Part shown: positions 1-8,727 of the stretch, piece after piece
Layout: every line of letters starts with the position of its first letter
Position numbering within the stretch: the stretch's first letter is position 1
Origin: Acidimicrobiia bacterium
Lineage (GTDB): Bacteria > Actinomycetota > Acidimicrobiia > Acidimicrobiales > AC-14
Reading direction: 5' to 3'
Assembly: GCA_023265025.1 (NCBI GenBank)
Contig: JAHFUP010000036.1
Location: 1-46,945, forward strand
Length of the DNA stretch: 46,945 nt
Notes under the pieces: generated by a model
Seen by the model: only the letters and a program-made list of their open reading frames with translations
Told to the model about the DNA's origin: nothing
Databases searched by the model: none
Translations under genes and position numbers: made by a program

Positions 1-89
1 CGAAATCCCAGACGCCTGGTCCCGGCCGCCCCAAAGGAACCCGCCGTCCGCCACGAACCCGCTACCCGGCAGTCAAGAAGGCCGCCTGA
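1..89 (+). CDS. possible 3' end of a basic protein (partial)
   Basis: A reading frame open from the left edge ends with TGA at 87-89. The visible 28 residues are rich in Lys, Arg and Pro, include PGRPKG (AT-hook-like) and end in KKAA, as in the basic tails of DNA-binding or histone-like proteins. The segment is too short to assign a family, and a chance open frame in GC-rich DNA is possible. It converges on the minus-strand gene that ends at 117. Confidence 0.25.
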   Translation, partial: KSQTPGPGRPKGTRRPPRTRYPAVKKAA

Positions 90-116
90 CCATGCCCTGA
101 GGGTTTAATCGCAAGC

Positions 117-1418
117 TTAGGTGATGCTGTCGCAATCAGGCGCCGGCACGGAGAAGTCACCCGGCTGGCCGCCGGCGGTGCACGTGTCGATGCCCGAGGA
201 GCCCGCGAGCCGGTCGAGCCCGGCGCCACCGACGAGCCGATCGTCGCCGGCGCCGCCCGAGAGCACGTCGTCGCCGTTGTCACCGACAAGGACGTCGTTC
301 CCGCTGTCGCCGATGAGCGTGTCGTTCCCATCGCCACCGCAGATGAGGTCGTTGCCATCGCCGCCGACGAGCTGGTCGTCGCCCCCGAGGCCCACGATGA
401 TGTCGTTGCCCCCTTGGCCGAAGATCCGGTCGACGCCCGGCGTGCCGTAGATCACGTCGTTGCCTGGGGTGCCCATGGTCACGCCGTTCGGCACCGCCTG
501 GATCGTGGCCGCCGGCGGGGCGGCACATGTGGCGGGGGACGGCAGGGTGGTGGACGTCGAGCTCGTACTGGAGCTCGTGGGTAGGGTGGTGGACGTCGAC
601 GTGCTGGTCGAGGTGGACGTGCTGGTCGAGGTGGACGTCGAGGTGGACGTGCTGGTCGAGGTGGACGTGCTGGTCGAGGTGGACGTCGAGGTGGACGTGC
701 TGGTCGAGGTGGACGTGCTGGTCGAGGTCGTTCCCCCGGTGACCGTGATGTCGACGCACCAGCCGCCGGTGAGGGTGAATGTCGCCTGGGTCTGGTCGTC
801 GACCGCCCACAGGTTCCACGTGCCGTTGGGCGAGAGGGTGTTGAAGGTGTTGAGCGAGCTGCTGTTCGACAGCACCGGCGCCGGCGCCGCGAACACGTCT
901 GACTCGAAGCCCGCCTGCGGGGCCACGTCGTCGTCGTCGTCGACGGGGCGGAAGGTGCCCGAGGACAGGGCGGTGTCGGGGGGGAGCTGGTTCGCGGCCT
1001 GCTGGTCGAGGTTCAGGTTGATCCCGGACAGCGGGCCGGTCGAGGTGTCATTGTCGCCGCCGGCGTCGGACATCACGATGACGTTCTCACCCGTGGGTGC
1101 CGAGACGAGGATGTCGGCGTCCTCGATCCAGTGCTGTGGGGGGACGTTGTTGTCCCCGGACGTCGTGATCCCCAGCAGCCGGACGTTGACGTCGAGGATG
1201 GTGCCGTTCAGGCCGGCGACGACGATGGCCGACGGGTAGGGGCTGCCGGGCCCGGCGGCGAAGGGTGACGTGATCGACGCCGTGTTGCAAAACTCGACCG
1301 CGTACGACGTGCCGGTGCTGACTTCCAGCACCCCGGCCACCAGAGCTGTCGCCACAAGGACCCGCCGGACCTTGGGCCCGCCCACTCGGAGCCGCCGTTG
1401 CGCCGGAGCTCTCAACAC
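117..1418 (-). CDS. secreted P-domain / Ser-Thr linker / RTX calcium-binding repeat protein
   Basis: Predicted extracellular protein of 433 residues. A GTG start at 1418 is chosen because AGGGGG lies just upstream; an ORF extension to 1445 adds only an Arg-rich stretch. The N-terminus has a basic region and a hydrophobic segment ending near SYA (signal peptide). Residues of about 40-230 resemble a proprotein-convertase P/Homo-B domain (VSAPTGENVIVMSDAGG, then SPNGTWNLWAVDD and a GGWCVDI strand). A pure Thr-Ser linker of about 50 residues follows. The C-terminus is a run of RTX-type nonapeptides (GGNDIIVG, GGDGNDLI, GDSGNDVL, GGAGDDRL), which in known proteins bind calcium and fold as a parallel beta-roll. 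It is probably a cell-surface or exported protein. No catalytic domain is visible, so the role is unknown. The peroxidase gene at 1495-3012 lies directly upstream on the same strand. Confidence 0.85.
   Translation of the reverse strand: MLRAPAQRRLRVGGPKVRRVLVATALVAGVLEVSTGTSYAVEFCNTASITSPFAAGPGSPYPSAIVVAGLNGTILDVNVRLLGITTSGDNNVPPQHWIEDADILVSAPTGENVIVMSDAGGDNDTSTGPLSGINLNLDQQAANQLPPDTALSSGTFRPVDDDDDVAPQAGFESDVFAAPAPVLSNSSSLNTFNTLSPNGTWNLWAVDDQTQATFTLTGGWCVDITVTGGTTSTSTSTSTSTSTSTSTSTSTSTSTSTSTSTSTSTSTSTSTSTSTSTTLPTSSSTSSTSTTLPSPATCAAPPAATIQAVPNGVTMGTPGNDVIYGTPGVDRIFGQGGNDIIVGLGGDDQLVGGDGNDLICGGDGNDTLIGDSGNDVLVGDNGDDVLSGGAGDDRLVGGAGLDRLAGSSGIDTCTAGGQPGDFSVPAPDCDSIT
589..729. repeat. tandem repeat encoding the Thr-Ser linker
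   Basis: The 18-bp unit GTGGACGTGCTGGTCGAG and a 12-bp unit GTGGACGTCGAG alternate as 18+18+12, giving a higher-order period of 48 bp repeated about three times. On the minus strand it encodes alternating Thr and Ser within the protein at 117-1418. The opposite strand reads as an open Val-Glu-Val-Asp frame, which is a by-product of the repeat. Confidence 0.85.
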
Positions 1419-1494
1419 GTCCCCCCTGGGTCGAGCACGCCGCACTTCGACTGCGTGTCGCTGAGCCTAGTGCTGCACACCCGCGGCGGCGTGT

Positions 1495-3012
1495 CTACGC
1501 CACGCCGGCGAAGCGGATGAGGTCGGACATGGTGAAGCGGCCCGATTGCGCGGCGGGCAGGTCGGGTGTCCACGCCGGCTGCTGGCGCAGGAACGATGAG
1601 GGGTCTCCCTTGAGCAGCCCGACCAGCACCTCGGCGACGATCCGGCCCCCTGTCGGTCCCAACCGGCGGCCCTCGTTGACGACCTCCGCCTCCCGAAGGA
1701 CGTAGAACCACAGCGGCGCCTCGCCGGTGAGGCGGAGGTCGGCATCGGGCATCGTCGTGCCCATGGCCTGTGCCACGGACTGCCCGGAGGGCAGTTGCAG
1801 CGCCCGGCCTCGGAGCATGTTCAGCAGTCCGAGGGAGCGACGGGCGTTGTCGATGAGCGGCGGGAGCTTGCGCATCGGCTCGGCCAGCTTGGTGTCCATC
1901 CGCCGGCTGAGCTGGGGCGTGATGTCGCCGACCGGGTACAGGTGCTTCCACTGGACGCTCCAGCCCTTGGGCAGTCGCCGGAACCCTCCGAGGTGCTGCA
2001 GCCGGTTGGCCACCCGGATGTCGGTGAGGATCGGTAGCACCTCGAGGGTGTCGTTGATGCGGTACTGGTCCCGCACCATGCTGTGCCCGAACCGGTAGGT
2101 GGCGGCGGAGAACTCCACCGGGATGAACGGCTGGGTGCGCCAGGTGAAGAACGACAGCGCAGCCTTGGCCTTGCCAGTGCGCGGGTTGGTGACGAGCACC
2201 TCGCTCAGGAGGTCCGGGCCGACAAGTCGGGCCAGGAAGTCGTGCATGACGATCCACTGGTAGTGCCAGGTCACGACGCGGCGAGCCTCGTCGAACAGGG
2301 CGGACGGCTCGACCTCGAAGCGCAGGTGGTTGACGACGGCGTTGTGGAAGCGGATGAACGCCAGGTGCAGCTGGCTGACGATGAAATGCACGTCGTTGCG
2401 GGGGTCGCCGATGAGCGCTCGGCCCTGCTGGTTGCGGGGCAGGTCGACCGGCTCGTCCTCCTTGCCGGTGTTGCGCCCGACCAGCAGCGAGGCCGGGTCC
2501 TCCTGGTCGTAGAGATAGGGGCTGTCGGCCGGGCCCCGGCCGTAGAGGCAGTCCAGGTCGAACCGGGGCGTGCGAAACGTGTTGAGGGCGTCCGGGTCGT
2601 TGATGCGGTCGAGGCTGGAGACCGGGTCGAAGGTGATGTCGTGGTCCACGAACTGACCGAGATACGTGTAGCCCGAGGGGATGTCGGGGTTGTCGCCGGC
2701 GGCGCCGGCGGGCTTATCGGCCATGGAGTCCGCCAGCTTGGTCAGGGCGGCGTCGGTGGGCGCAAACGGCGGTAGCGAACGGAACATGCGGCCGTAGCGC
2801 CCGTCGAAGGAGGTCGAGCGCGGCACGCTGTCGAGCCCACGGGGGCGGCTGCCGCCGTGGTGGTCGAACGACGCGTGAGGGGGCGGGGAGTCCGTCGTGT
2901 GCGAGAGTATTGCAGGGTGGCCGGTATGGCCGCTGCATCGCCGGCGCCCACGCCGGCCTAAGGGCGGGGGACGTTGGCCTCCGTCGGTCCGGTGGAAGGG
3001 TGGATGTCCCAC
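1495..3012 (-). CDS. animal-type haem peroxidase, first copy
   Basis: Member of the animal haem peroxidase superfamily (peroxidase-cyclooxygenase type; known relatives oxidise substrates with hydrogen peroxide). Seen here: distal-histidine motif GQFVDHDIT (His near residue 124 of the long form), TPRFDLD, the EARR helix (about 242-246, supplying the catalytic Arg in the family) and the proximal-histidine motif YRFGHSM (His near 310). The length of about 505 is normal for bacterial members. The start is uncertain. ATG 3012 gives an Arg-rich leader, while GTG 2826 would cut into a segment (PRGL..VPRS....GRYGRMFR) shared with the paralogue at 17150-18607, so the true start is upstream of 2826. 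No signal peptide is obvious. It is divergent from the ABC ATPase gene, whose start (3036) is only 24 bp away from the longest form. Confidence 0.88.
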   Translation of the reverse strand: MGHPPFHRTDGGQRPPPLGRRGRRRCSGHTGHPAILSHTTDSPPPHASFDHHGGSRPRGLDSVPRSTSFDGRYGRMFRSLPPFAPTDAALTKLADSMADKPAGAAGDNPDIPSGYTYLGQFVDHDITFDPVSSLDRINDPDALNTFRTPRFDLDCLYGRGPADSPYLYDQEDPASLLVGRNTGKEDEPVDLPRNQQGRALIGDPRNDVHFIVSQLHLAFIRFHNAVVNHLRFEVEPSALFDEARRVVTWHYQWIVMHDFLARLVGPDLLSEVLVTNPRTGKAKAALSFFTWRTQPFIPVEFSAATYRFGHSMVRDQYRINDTLEVLPILTDIRVANRLQHLGGFRRLPKGWSVQWKHLYPVGDITPQLSRRMDTKLAEPMRKLPPLIDNARRSLGLLNMLRGRALQLPSGQSVAQAMGTTMPDADLRLTGEAPLWFYVLREAEVVNEGRRLGPTGGRIVAEVLVGLLKGDPSSFLRQQPAWTPDLPAAQSGRFTMSDLIRFAGVA

Positions 3013-3035
3013 CTCGTGGTCGAGGAACGGTGGCG

Positions 3036-4790
3036 ATGGAGGAGCACAACGGGGCCGCGCCGCTTCCGGTGAACGGCCGACCGTTGCTGGAAGTCGTCGA
3101 CCTGGCGGTCACCTTCGGCGGCGAGGTCGAGGCGCTCCGGGGCGTCACCTTCTCGCTCCGGCGGGGCGAGTCGCTGGCCGTCGTGGGGGAGAGCGGCTCG
3201 GGAAAGTCGACGCTGGCCCATTGCATGGCCGGGCTGATCCAGCCGCCGGAAGCGCGCGGCAGCGTACGGGTGGACGGCGCCGAGCTGCTCGGTGCGTCGG
3301 AGGAGGCGCTGCGCGCCGTGCGCTGGTCGACGGTGGCCCTCGCCCTGCAGGGCTCGCCGTTCAACCCGGTCACCACGATCGGCGACCAGGTCGCCGAGCC
3401 CCTCCGCGACCGGCTCCACATGGGCGGGCGCGAGACCCGGGCGAGGGCCGAGGAGCTGGCGCGCGAGGTGCTTCTGGAACCCGAGCTGCTCGACCGCTAT
3501 CCCCACCAGATCTCGGGCGGGCAGCGCCGGCGGGCGGCGCTGGCCATGGTGCTGGCTCTCGACCCGGCCCTCGTGGTGCTCGACGAGCCGACCGCCGGCC
3601 TCGACCCCGCCACCCGCCACGAACTGGTCCAGCGGATCATCCGGCTGTCGGCCGAGAAGGGCTTCGCCCTCGTGGTGATCTCCCACGACCTGCCCGACGC
3701 GGCCAGCCTGGCGTCGCGCACGATCGTGCTCTACGCCGGCGAGGTCATGGAGGACGGCACGACGGCTCGCGTGATCTCCGAGCCGGCCCATCCCTACAGC
3801 TGGGCGCTGGTCAACGCCTACCCCGTCATGACCACCACCAAGGACCTGCGCCCGATCCGCGGCCGCCCGCCCGACCCCCGCTCCGTGCCGCCGGGCTGCC
3901 CGTTCAACCCCCGCTGCACCCAGGCCGAACCGGTGTGCAGTGAGTCCCATCCCGAGTTGGCGATTTCGCGCGACCGTCTCGTGCTCTGCCATTTCGGGGG
4001 CCTGAAGACGCTGCTCGCCGCCGAGGAGGTGTCCAAGACCTTCGGTCGGGGTCGGGACGCGGTGGCTGCGCTGGCCGGCGTGTCGCTGACGGTGAACGAG
4101 GGCGAGTCGGTCGGGATCGTGGGGCCGTCCGGCAGCGGGAAGTCCACCCTCGCCCGGATACTCGCCGGCCACCTGGCCGCCGACTCCGGGCGGGTCGTCC
4201 TGGAGGGCAGCCCCCTCCCTGACTCCTGGCGCGGCGACGACCGCCTGCGCCGCCGGCGGGTCCAGCTCATCCTCCAGGATCCAGCGGACGCGCTGTCGCC
4301 CCGTCTGCGGGTCGAGGCCCTCGTCGGCGAGCCCCTCGCCATCGTGGGTGTCGACCCCACTGCCCGCCACGACGCCGTGGCCACGGCGCTGGAAAGCGTC
4401 GGGCTGCCGTCCACCGGCACCTTCCTCGACGCCTACACCCACCAACTCTCGGGTGGGCAGCTGCAGCGGGTGGCGCTGGCCCGGGCGCTGATCTGCGAGC
4501 CGAAGATCCTGGTGGCCGACGAGCCCACCGCCATGCTCGACGCGTCGGAGCAGGCCCGCCTCCTCGTGGTGCTGCGGGAGCGGCAGGTCGAGATGGGCCT
4601 GGGGCTGATCATCGTCTCCCACGACCTCGCCGCCGTCCGGAAGGTGACCGACCGGATGGTCGTGCTCGAGGGTGGTCGGGTGGTCGAGCAGGGGCCGTCC
4701 TCCCTAGTGTCGACGTCGCCCCAGAGCGCGACCGCCAAACTCCTGGTCGAGGCCTCGCCGGCGTTCCGCCCGGCGGGGGAACCGAGTTGA
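3036..4790 (+). CDS. fused double ATPase of a peptide/nickel-type ABC transporter (DppD-DppF-like)
   Basis: Cytoplasmic energy subunit of an oligopeptide-family importer, 584 residues with two complete nucleotide-binding domains in one chain. Domain 1: Walker A GESGSGKST (about 51-59), signature SGGQR (about 160), Walker B LVVLDEP (about 179). Domain 2: Walker A GPSGSGKST (about 363), LSGGQ (about 471), Walker B VADEPT (about 493). Between them is an oligopeptide-transporter C-terminal motif with CPFNPRC, typical of DppD/OppD ends. ATG 3036 is chosen because GAGGA lies 9 nt upstream and the first ABC domain starts soon after; in-frame extension to 2910 would overlap the divergent peroxidase. 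Permeases and binding protein of the same transporter type are encoded at 10642-7045 on the other strand, so the transporter genes are split by the secreted protein at 5019. That they form one complex is inference. Confidence 0.93.
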   Translation: MEEHNGAAPLPVNGRPLLEVVDLAVTFGGEVEALRGVTFSLRRGESLAVVGESGSGKSTLAHCMAGLIQPPEARGSVRVDGAELLGASEEALRAVRWSTVALALQGSPFNPVTTIGDQVAEPLRDRLHMGGRETRARAEELAREVLLEPELLDRYPHQISGGQRRRAALAMVLALDPALVVLDEPTAGLDPATRHELVQRIIRLSAEKGFALVVISHDLPDAASLASRTIVLYAGEVMEDGTTARVISEPAHPYSWALVNAYPVMTTTKDLRPIRGRPPDPRSVPPGCPFNPRCTQAEPVCSESHPELAISRDRLVLCHFGGLKTLLAAEEVSKTFGRGRDAVAALAGVSLTVNEGESVGIVGPSGSGKSTLARILAGHLAADSGRVVLEGSPLPDSWRGDDRLRRRRVQLILQDPADALSPRLRVEALVGEPLAIVGVDPTARHDAVATALESVGLPSTGTFLDAYTHQLSGGQLQRVALARALICEPKILVADEPTAMLDASEQARLLVVLRERQVEMGLGLIIVSHDLAAVRKVTDRMVVLEGGRVVEQGPSSLVSTSPQSATAKLLVEASPAFRPAGEPS

Positions 4791-4983
4791 GCGATGCCTC
4801 CGTGCGAGAAGGCACGAGTGACGCCTCGGGGTATTCCCGCGTAACCTGTTCCATCGAAGGTTCCAGGCCGGTTGCACCGCGGCTACGGTTTTTCGGTGCG
4901 GCGACGTTGCGGGCGGGTAGATGACTCGTCACGCCCTGAAGATGACGCCCAGGCGGCCTGACCATGGCGGTCCGGTCACACCG

Positions 4984-4997
4984 GGTGCCGTGGCACC
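4984..4997 (+). promoter_or_regulatory. small perfect hairpin in the leader of the secreted protein gene at 5019
   Basis: The 228-bp gap 4791-5018 holds no gene that I can support. It contains a perfect inverted repeat GGTGCC-GT-GGCACC just before the Shine-Dalgarno sequence GGAGGT at 5005-5010. It could be a translation-modulating hairpin or chance. No clear -35/-10 pair was recognised. Confidence 0.3.
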
Positions 4998-5018
4998 GAC
5001 GTTCGGAGGTTTAGCGGA

Positions 5019-6980
5019 GTGGCGCAGTCACGATCTCGTGGGTACAGGCTCGGAGCGGTCATGGCTGTCCTCGCCGCGGCCACCCTCACGGTTGTCGGCG
5101 GTGGGCCGCCGGCGGTCGCCGACGTCACGTCAGTGAAGGGCAGCGCGTACGGCTACCTGACCAACGTCAGCCTGTTCGGGGGCCCGGCCATGCTCCGGGG
5201 TTTCGGCCAGCAGGTCTGCACGGCCACGAACGTGCCCGCCGGTTGCGTCCCGGCGGCCGGGGCGGATGCGTCGGCCAGCCCTTCGGTGACCCTTCCCGCC
5301 AATGGCGGCCCGGTTTCGCAGGCCGACGCCGACGGGGCCAAGGCCCAGTACGGCCCGGCCGTGATCTTCGGCGGCATCTGGCCGGACCCGTTGCCGGCGG
5401 CGCCTCCATCCGGGCCCATCGCCGTCGACTGCACCGGCACGACCGGCGCCCTCGGATCGGTGACGTGCAGCTCGGCCACCACGCTCTTCTCGCCCGCAGC
5501 CACGCCGCCGGGCGGCGTCGGTCCGGGGCCGATCATTGCCGACGCGGTTCGCAGCACCTGCACGGCCATCGAGACGAACGCAACCACCGGCGCCAAGACC
5601 GTTACCGGCTCCACCACCGTCACCAACGGCAAGCTGGAGACCAAGTACGACGCGACCACCCAGCTCCCGATCATGACCGAGGACGTCCCCGTGAACCCCC
5701 CGGCCAACTACACCCGCAGCGGCACGATCGACCACGTCGGCGACAGCTACTCGGTCGTCTACAACCAGCAGACGACGAACTCCGACGGCTCGCTCACCGT
5801 CAACGCCGTGCACATGACGCTCCTCGGACCGACCGCCGTCGGTGACCTCATCATCGGGCAGACGGTCTGCGGCCTGACGACCGCCCAAGGCGCCACCACG
5901 ACGACGCAGCCGGGGGCGACGACCACCACCCAGGCAGGGGCGACCACGACGACCGTCGGGGCCACCACCACGACCCAGGCGCAGGCCACCACGACCTCCA
6001 CGGTCGCGGCCACGACCACCACGGCGGCGGGCGCCACGACGACGACGGCGGCGACCGGCTCGGTGAGTGGCGGCGCCTGCGGCTACTTCACCGATGTCGG
6101 CCTCTTCGGGGGGCCGAAGAACCTACGGGGCTGTGGCCAACCGTCCAGCGCCCCCGCCACCAACGCCAGTCCCTCGGTGACGTTGCCGGCCGGTGGTTCG
6201 GCAACGCCCATCACCGCCACCGACTCCGATGGCGCAGTGGCCGAGTATGGGCCGGCGAAGATCTTCAGCGGCCAGTACCCCGACGACCCCAATGCGCCGG
6301 CGCCGCCATCGGGGCCCATCACGGTGAGCACCCAGGGCACCCCAGCCGGGACAGTGACCAGCTCGGCGTCGATCACGCTGCCCCGCGGCGTCGGGCCTGG
6401 GCCGATCGTCGCCGACGGGGTGCGCAGCACCTGCACCGCCGGCCCCGCCGGGGTGACGGGCACGGTGACCATCACCAACGGCACGCTCCAGTTGTCGACC
6501 ACCGCCGACGGCAGTCCCCTGGTCACCGAACCGGTGCCGGCCAACCCGCCGGTGAACTACACCCGCACCGGGGTGATCACCAACGTCGGGGACAACTTCC
6601 GGGTCGTCTACAACGAGCAGATCTCCACCGGCACCTCCATCACCGTCAACGCCGTCCACATGTTCCTTCTCGGGCCGACCGCGGTCGGCGAGCTGGTCAT
6701 CGCCCAGGCGCGCTGCGGTCGCACCGCCGGCGGGTCCGGCACTGGCGGAGGCGGCGTGACGACGGCCGGGACAGGCGGTGGGGTCGCCAGCACCGGCACC
6801 AACGCCCTCCGCACGGTGGCGTTCGCCATGCTGCTCGTGGCTATCGGCGCCCACGTGAAGCACGTGTCGGGCCAGCTGGAGTGGACCGAGCCCCTGCCCA
6901 ACGGCGGGTTCCGCCGGCGGCGCTGGCCCCGACGGGTCAGCCGTTCGCGTCGGCCGTCGACCAGGCGCCCCTGGGACTGA
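5019..6980 (+). CDS. secreted two-module protein, choice-of-anchor-P-like, with C-terminal membrane segment
   Basis: GTG start at 5019, with GGAGGT 8 nt upstream. The 653 residues comprise a signal peptide (basic SRSRGYR, hydrophobic core, cleavage near AVA-D), module 1 (about 35-285: SAYGYLTNVSLFGGP, TLFSPA..PPGGVGPGP, NYTRSGTIDHVGDSY, VNAVHMTLLGPTAVGD), a Thr-rich linker of TTTT blocks (about 290-345), and a second shorter copy of the module (about 350-570: DVGLFGGP, GVGPGPIVADGVRSTC, NYTRTGVITNVGD, VNAVHMFLLGPTAVGE). A Gly/Thr-rich segment, a hydrophobic segment and a strongly basic tail (RRRRWPRR) follow, as expected for a cell-envelope anchor. The VNAVHM....VGD pattern recalls NCBI choice-of-anchor P proteins, whose function is unknown. 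Homologous single-module genes lie at 10689 and 14945. Disulfides are possible from paired Cys. No enzyme motif is seen. Confidence 0.85.
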   Translation: MAQSRSRGYRLGAVMAVLAAATLTVVGGGPPAVADVTSVKGSAYGYLTNVSLFGGPAMLRGFGQQVCTATNVPAGCVPAAGADASASPSVTLPANGGPVSQADADGAKAQYGPAVIFGGIWPDPLPAAPPSGPIAVDCTGTTGALGSVTCSSATTLFSPAATPPGGVGPGPIIADAVRSTCTAIETNATTGAKTVTGSTTVTNGKLETKYDATTQLPIMTEDVPVNPPANYTRSGTIDHVGDSYSVVYNQQTTNSDGSLTVNAVHMTLLGPTAVGDLIIGQTVCGLTTAQGATTTTQPGATTTTQAGATTTTVGATTTTQAQATTTSTVAATTTTAAGATTTTAATGSVSGGACGYFTDVGLFGGPKNLRGCGQPSSAPATNASPSVTLPAGGSATPITATDSDGAVAEYGPAKIFSGQYPDDPNAPAPPSGPITVSTQGTPAGTVTSSASITLPRGVGPGPIVADGVRSTCTAGPAGVTGTVTITNGTLQLSTTADGSPLVTEPVPANPPVNYTRTGVITNVGDNFRVVYNEQISTGTSITVNAVHMFLLGPTAVGELVIAQARCGRTAGGSGTGGGGVTTAGTGGGVASTGTNALRTVAFAMLLVAIGAHVKHVSGQLEWTEPLPNGGFRRRRWPRRVSRSRRPSTRRPWD

Positions 6981-6988
6981 TCCCGGGC

Positions 6989-7040
6989 CCGAACTGGCTG
7001 CAGTTGGCCGCGGATACGCGGGCCACTGCAGCCAAATCGG
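6989..7040. repeat. interspersed palindromic element, copy 1
   Basis: Imperfect palindrome with arms CCGA..TGGCTGCAG / CTGCAGCCA..TCGG and core TTGGCCGCG-gata-CGCGGGCCA. It lies between the convergent ends of the secreted protein (6980) and the binding-protein gene (7045), where it could act as a transcription end hairpin for both. A close copy lies at 34524-34574, so it is a repeated element and not just a local terminator. There is no T tract. Confidence 0.75.
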
Positions 7041-7044
7041 GTGG

Positions 7045-8727
7045 TCAGCTCCGGAAGTCCAGGCCTTTCTGCCGGCCCGTGATGTACGCGTGCTTGTTGT
7101 ACGCGTCGGAGAGGCCGGTGGCGAAGCCGCCGGGCGTGTAGTACCAGGCGTCGAACACGCTCTGGCGGAAGGCGAAGTAGAAGGTCGTGTAGTAGAGCAT
7201 CATCGCCGGCAGGTCCTCGGAGACGATCTGCTGGATGCGGGCGACCAGTCGCTTGCGCTCCTCGACGTCGAGCGTGGCGAGTTGGGCGTCGATCAACCGG
7301 TCGACCTCGGGGTTCTTGTAGCCGGTGGCCTTGTGGGTCTGGCTCGGGGGGCTGGAGTGGTAGACGCCGCGCAGCTGGTCGGGATCGCCGCCGGGCCCGG
7401 TGCCCGACGGGCCCGGGTAGGACTGCACGACGAGGTCGTAGTTGGCGGCCAGCTTGGCGCCGTAGGTGCGCACGAGGTCGACCCGCTCGAGCTTGATGTC
7501 GATCTGGACTCCCACGGCGCCCAGGTTGGCCACGATGAGCTCGGCCAGCGCGATCGGCACAAGGTCGGGGATGGTCAGGGTGAAGCGCAGCGGACTGCCG
7601 TCGAGGCCCATCCGGGGGCCGCTCGCGCCCGCCCGGCGGTAGCCGGCCTCGTCGAGTATGCGCTCGGCCAGAGGGCGATCGAACGGGTAGGTGCGAACGC
7701 CGGCGGCGGAGAAGTACGGGTTCGAGGGCGGGAGCCAGCCGGCGCTGCCGACCTCGCCGTTGCCCGTGAGCAGGCGCTTGACCATGTCCTGGCGGTCGAG
7801 CGCGTGCACGCAGGCCCGCCGGAAGCGCAGGTCGGCCAGCGGGCCGCCCTTGGTGAGGTTGAAGAAGAGTGGGAAGGCGAACCCCGCCGGCCGCTCGATC
7901 AGCCCGAACTCCTTCGGCTTGGCCCGGATCGGCGCCAGCACTTCGTCGCGTACGCCCTCGGCCCGGGCGCCGGCCCCGTCGAGCACCCCGATGCGGAGGG
8001 CGGCGATCTCGTCGTCGTCGGGGACGCCAATCATCTCGATCCGCTTCACATAGGGCGTGCCCAGGTAGTAGTCGGGTTTGGCGACGTAGGCCTCGGTGTC
8101 GGCGTTGACGTTCTTGGAGTCGAGGCGGTAGGCGCCGCAGCCGATGAACACCCGGTCGTCGAACACCGACTGCGGGTCCTCGATGGTCGAGAAGATGTGC
8201 TCCGGGACGATGGGCATGGTGCCGAGGGTCTGCTGGAGGAACGTCGCCTCGGGGGCGCCCAGCCGGAACTCCACCGATTTCTCGCCGGTGGCGCGCACGT
8301 CGACGCCGGGCCGGGGCACGCCCGTCAGCAGCGGGGTGAAGACCTGGTCTGTGTAGTACTCGTAGGTGAAGGCGACGTCGCCGGCGGTGACCGGCCGGCC
8401 GTCGTCCCACTTGGCGTCGCGCAGCTCCACCGACCAGAGCAGGCCGTCCTCCGACCGCTTGTAGGACTTCGCCAGCCAGGGGAGCTGCTCACCGGTGGCG
8501 TCGGGCCACGTGAGGCTGTCGAAGAGGAGGCTCATCCGCCAGTAGCCCGGACCGGCGACGTAGATGAACGGCGACGGGTACCCGAGGTCGCCCCACGACT
8601 TGACCCGCACCGTGCGGTTGGCCGCGTTCACCGGCGGCCGGCTCGGGTTGCAGGCACCGAGCAGCACGGCGCCGGCCATGCCACCCATGCCCTTCAGGAA
8701 CGTCCGCCGGCCGATCGCCTCGCTCAC
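7045..8727 (-). CDS. peptide ABC transporter substrate-binding lipoprotein (family 5)
   Basis: 560-residue extracytoplasmic binding protein of the DppA/OppA class. The GTG start at 8727 overlaps the permease stop by 4 nt (GTGA). The N-terminus has a twin-arginine signal (RRTFLKG) and a lipobox LLGAC, predicting Tat export and lipid anchoring at Cys near 25. Typical segments follow: a cradle with WSVELRDAKWDDGRPVTAGDVAFTYEYY, then LFFNLTKGGPLADLRFRRACVHALDR and the C-terminal WYYTPGG. Length is normal for the family. It is the last gene of a three-gene minus-strand operon with two permeases. The substrate is likely a peptide or similar small solute and cannot be read from sequence. Confidence 0.92.
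   Translation of the reverse strand: MSEAIGRRTFLKGMGGMAGAVLLGACNPSRPPVNAANRTVRVKSWGDLGYPSPFIYVAGPGYWRMSLLFDSLTWPDATGEQLPWLAKSYKRSEDGLLWSVELRDAKWDDGRPVTAGDVAFTYEYYTDQVFTPLLTGVPRPGVDVRATGEKSVEFRLGAPEATFLQQTLGTMPIVPEHIFSTIEDPQSVFDDRVFIGCGAYRLDSKNVNADTEAYVAKPDYYLGTPYVKRIEMIGVPDDDEIAALRIGVLDGAGARAEGVRDEVLAPIRAKPKEFGLIERPAGFAFPLFFNLTKGGPLADLRFRRACVHALDRQDMVKRLLTGNGEVGSAGWLPPSNPYFSAAGVRTYPFDRPLAERILDEAGYRRAGASGPRMGLDGSPLRFTLTIPDLVPIALAELIVANLGAVGVQIDIKLERVDLVRTYGAKLAANYDLVVQSYPGPSGTGPGGDPDQLRGVYHSSPPSQTHKATGYKNPEVDRLIDAQLATLDVEERKRLVARIQQIVSEDLPAMMLYYTTFYFAFRQSVFDAWYYTPGGFATGLSDAYNKHAYITGRQKGLDFRS

Noticed and set aside
589-729. Possible CRISPR array
   Set aside because: Units are tandem without unique spacers and encode Thr-Ser in frame.
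460-1239. Plus-strand frame of 259 codons with Val-Asp-Val-Leu-Val-Glu repeats
   Set aside because: It is antisense to the Thr-Ser repeat of the secreted protein at 117-1418; no ribosome site and no sensible domain outside the repeat.
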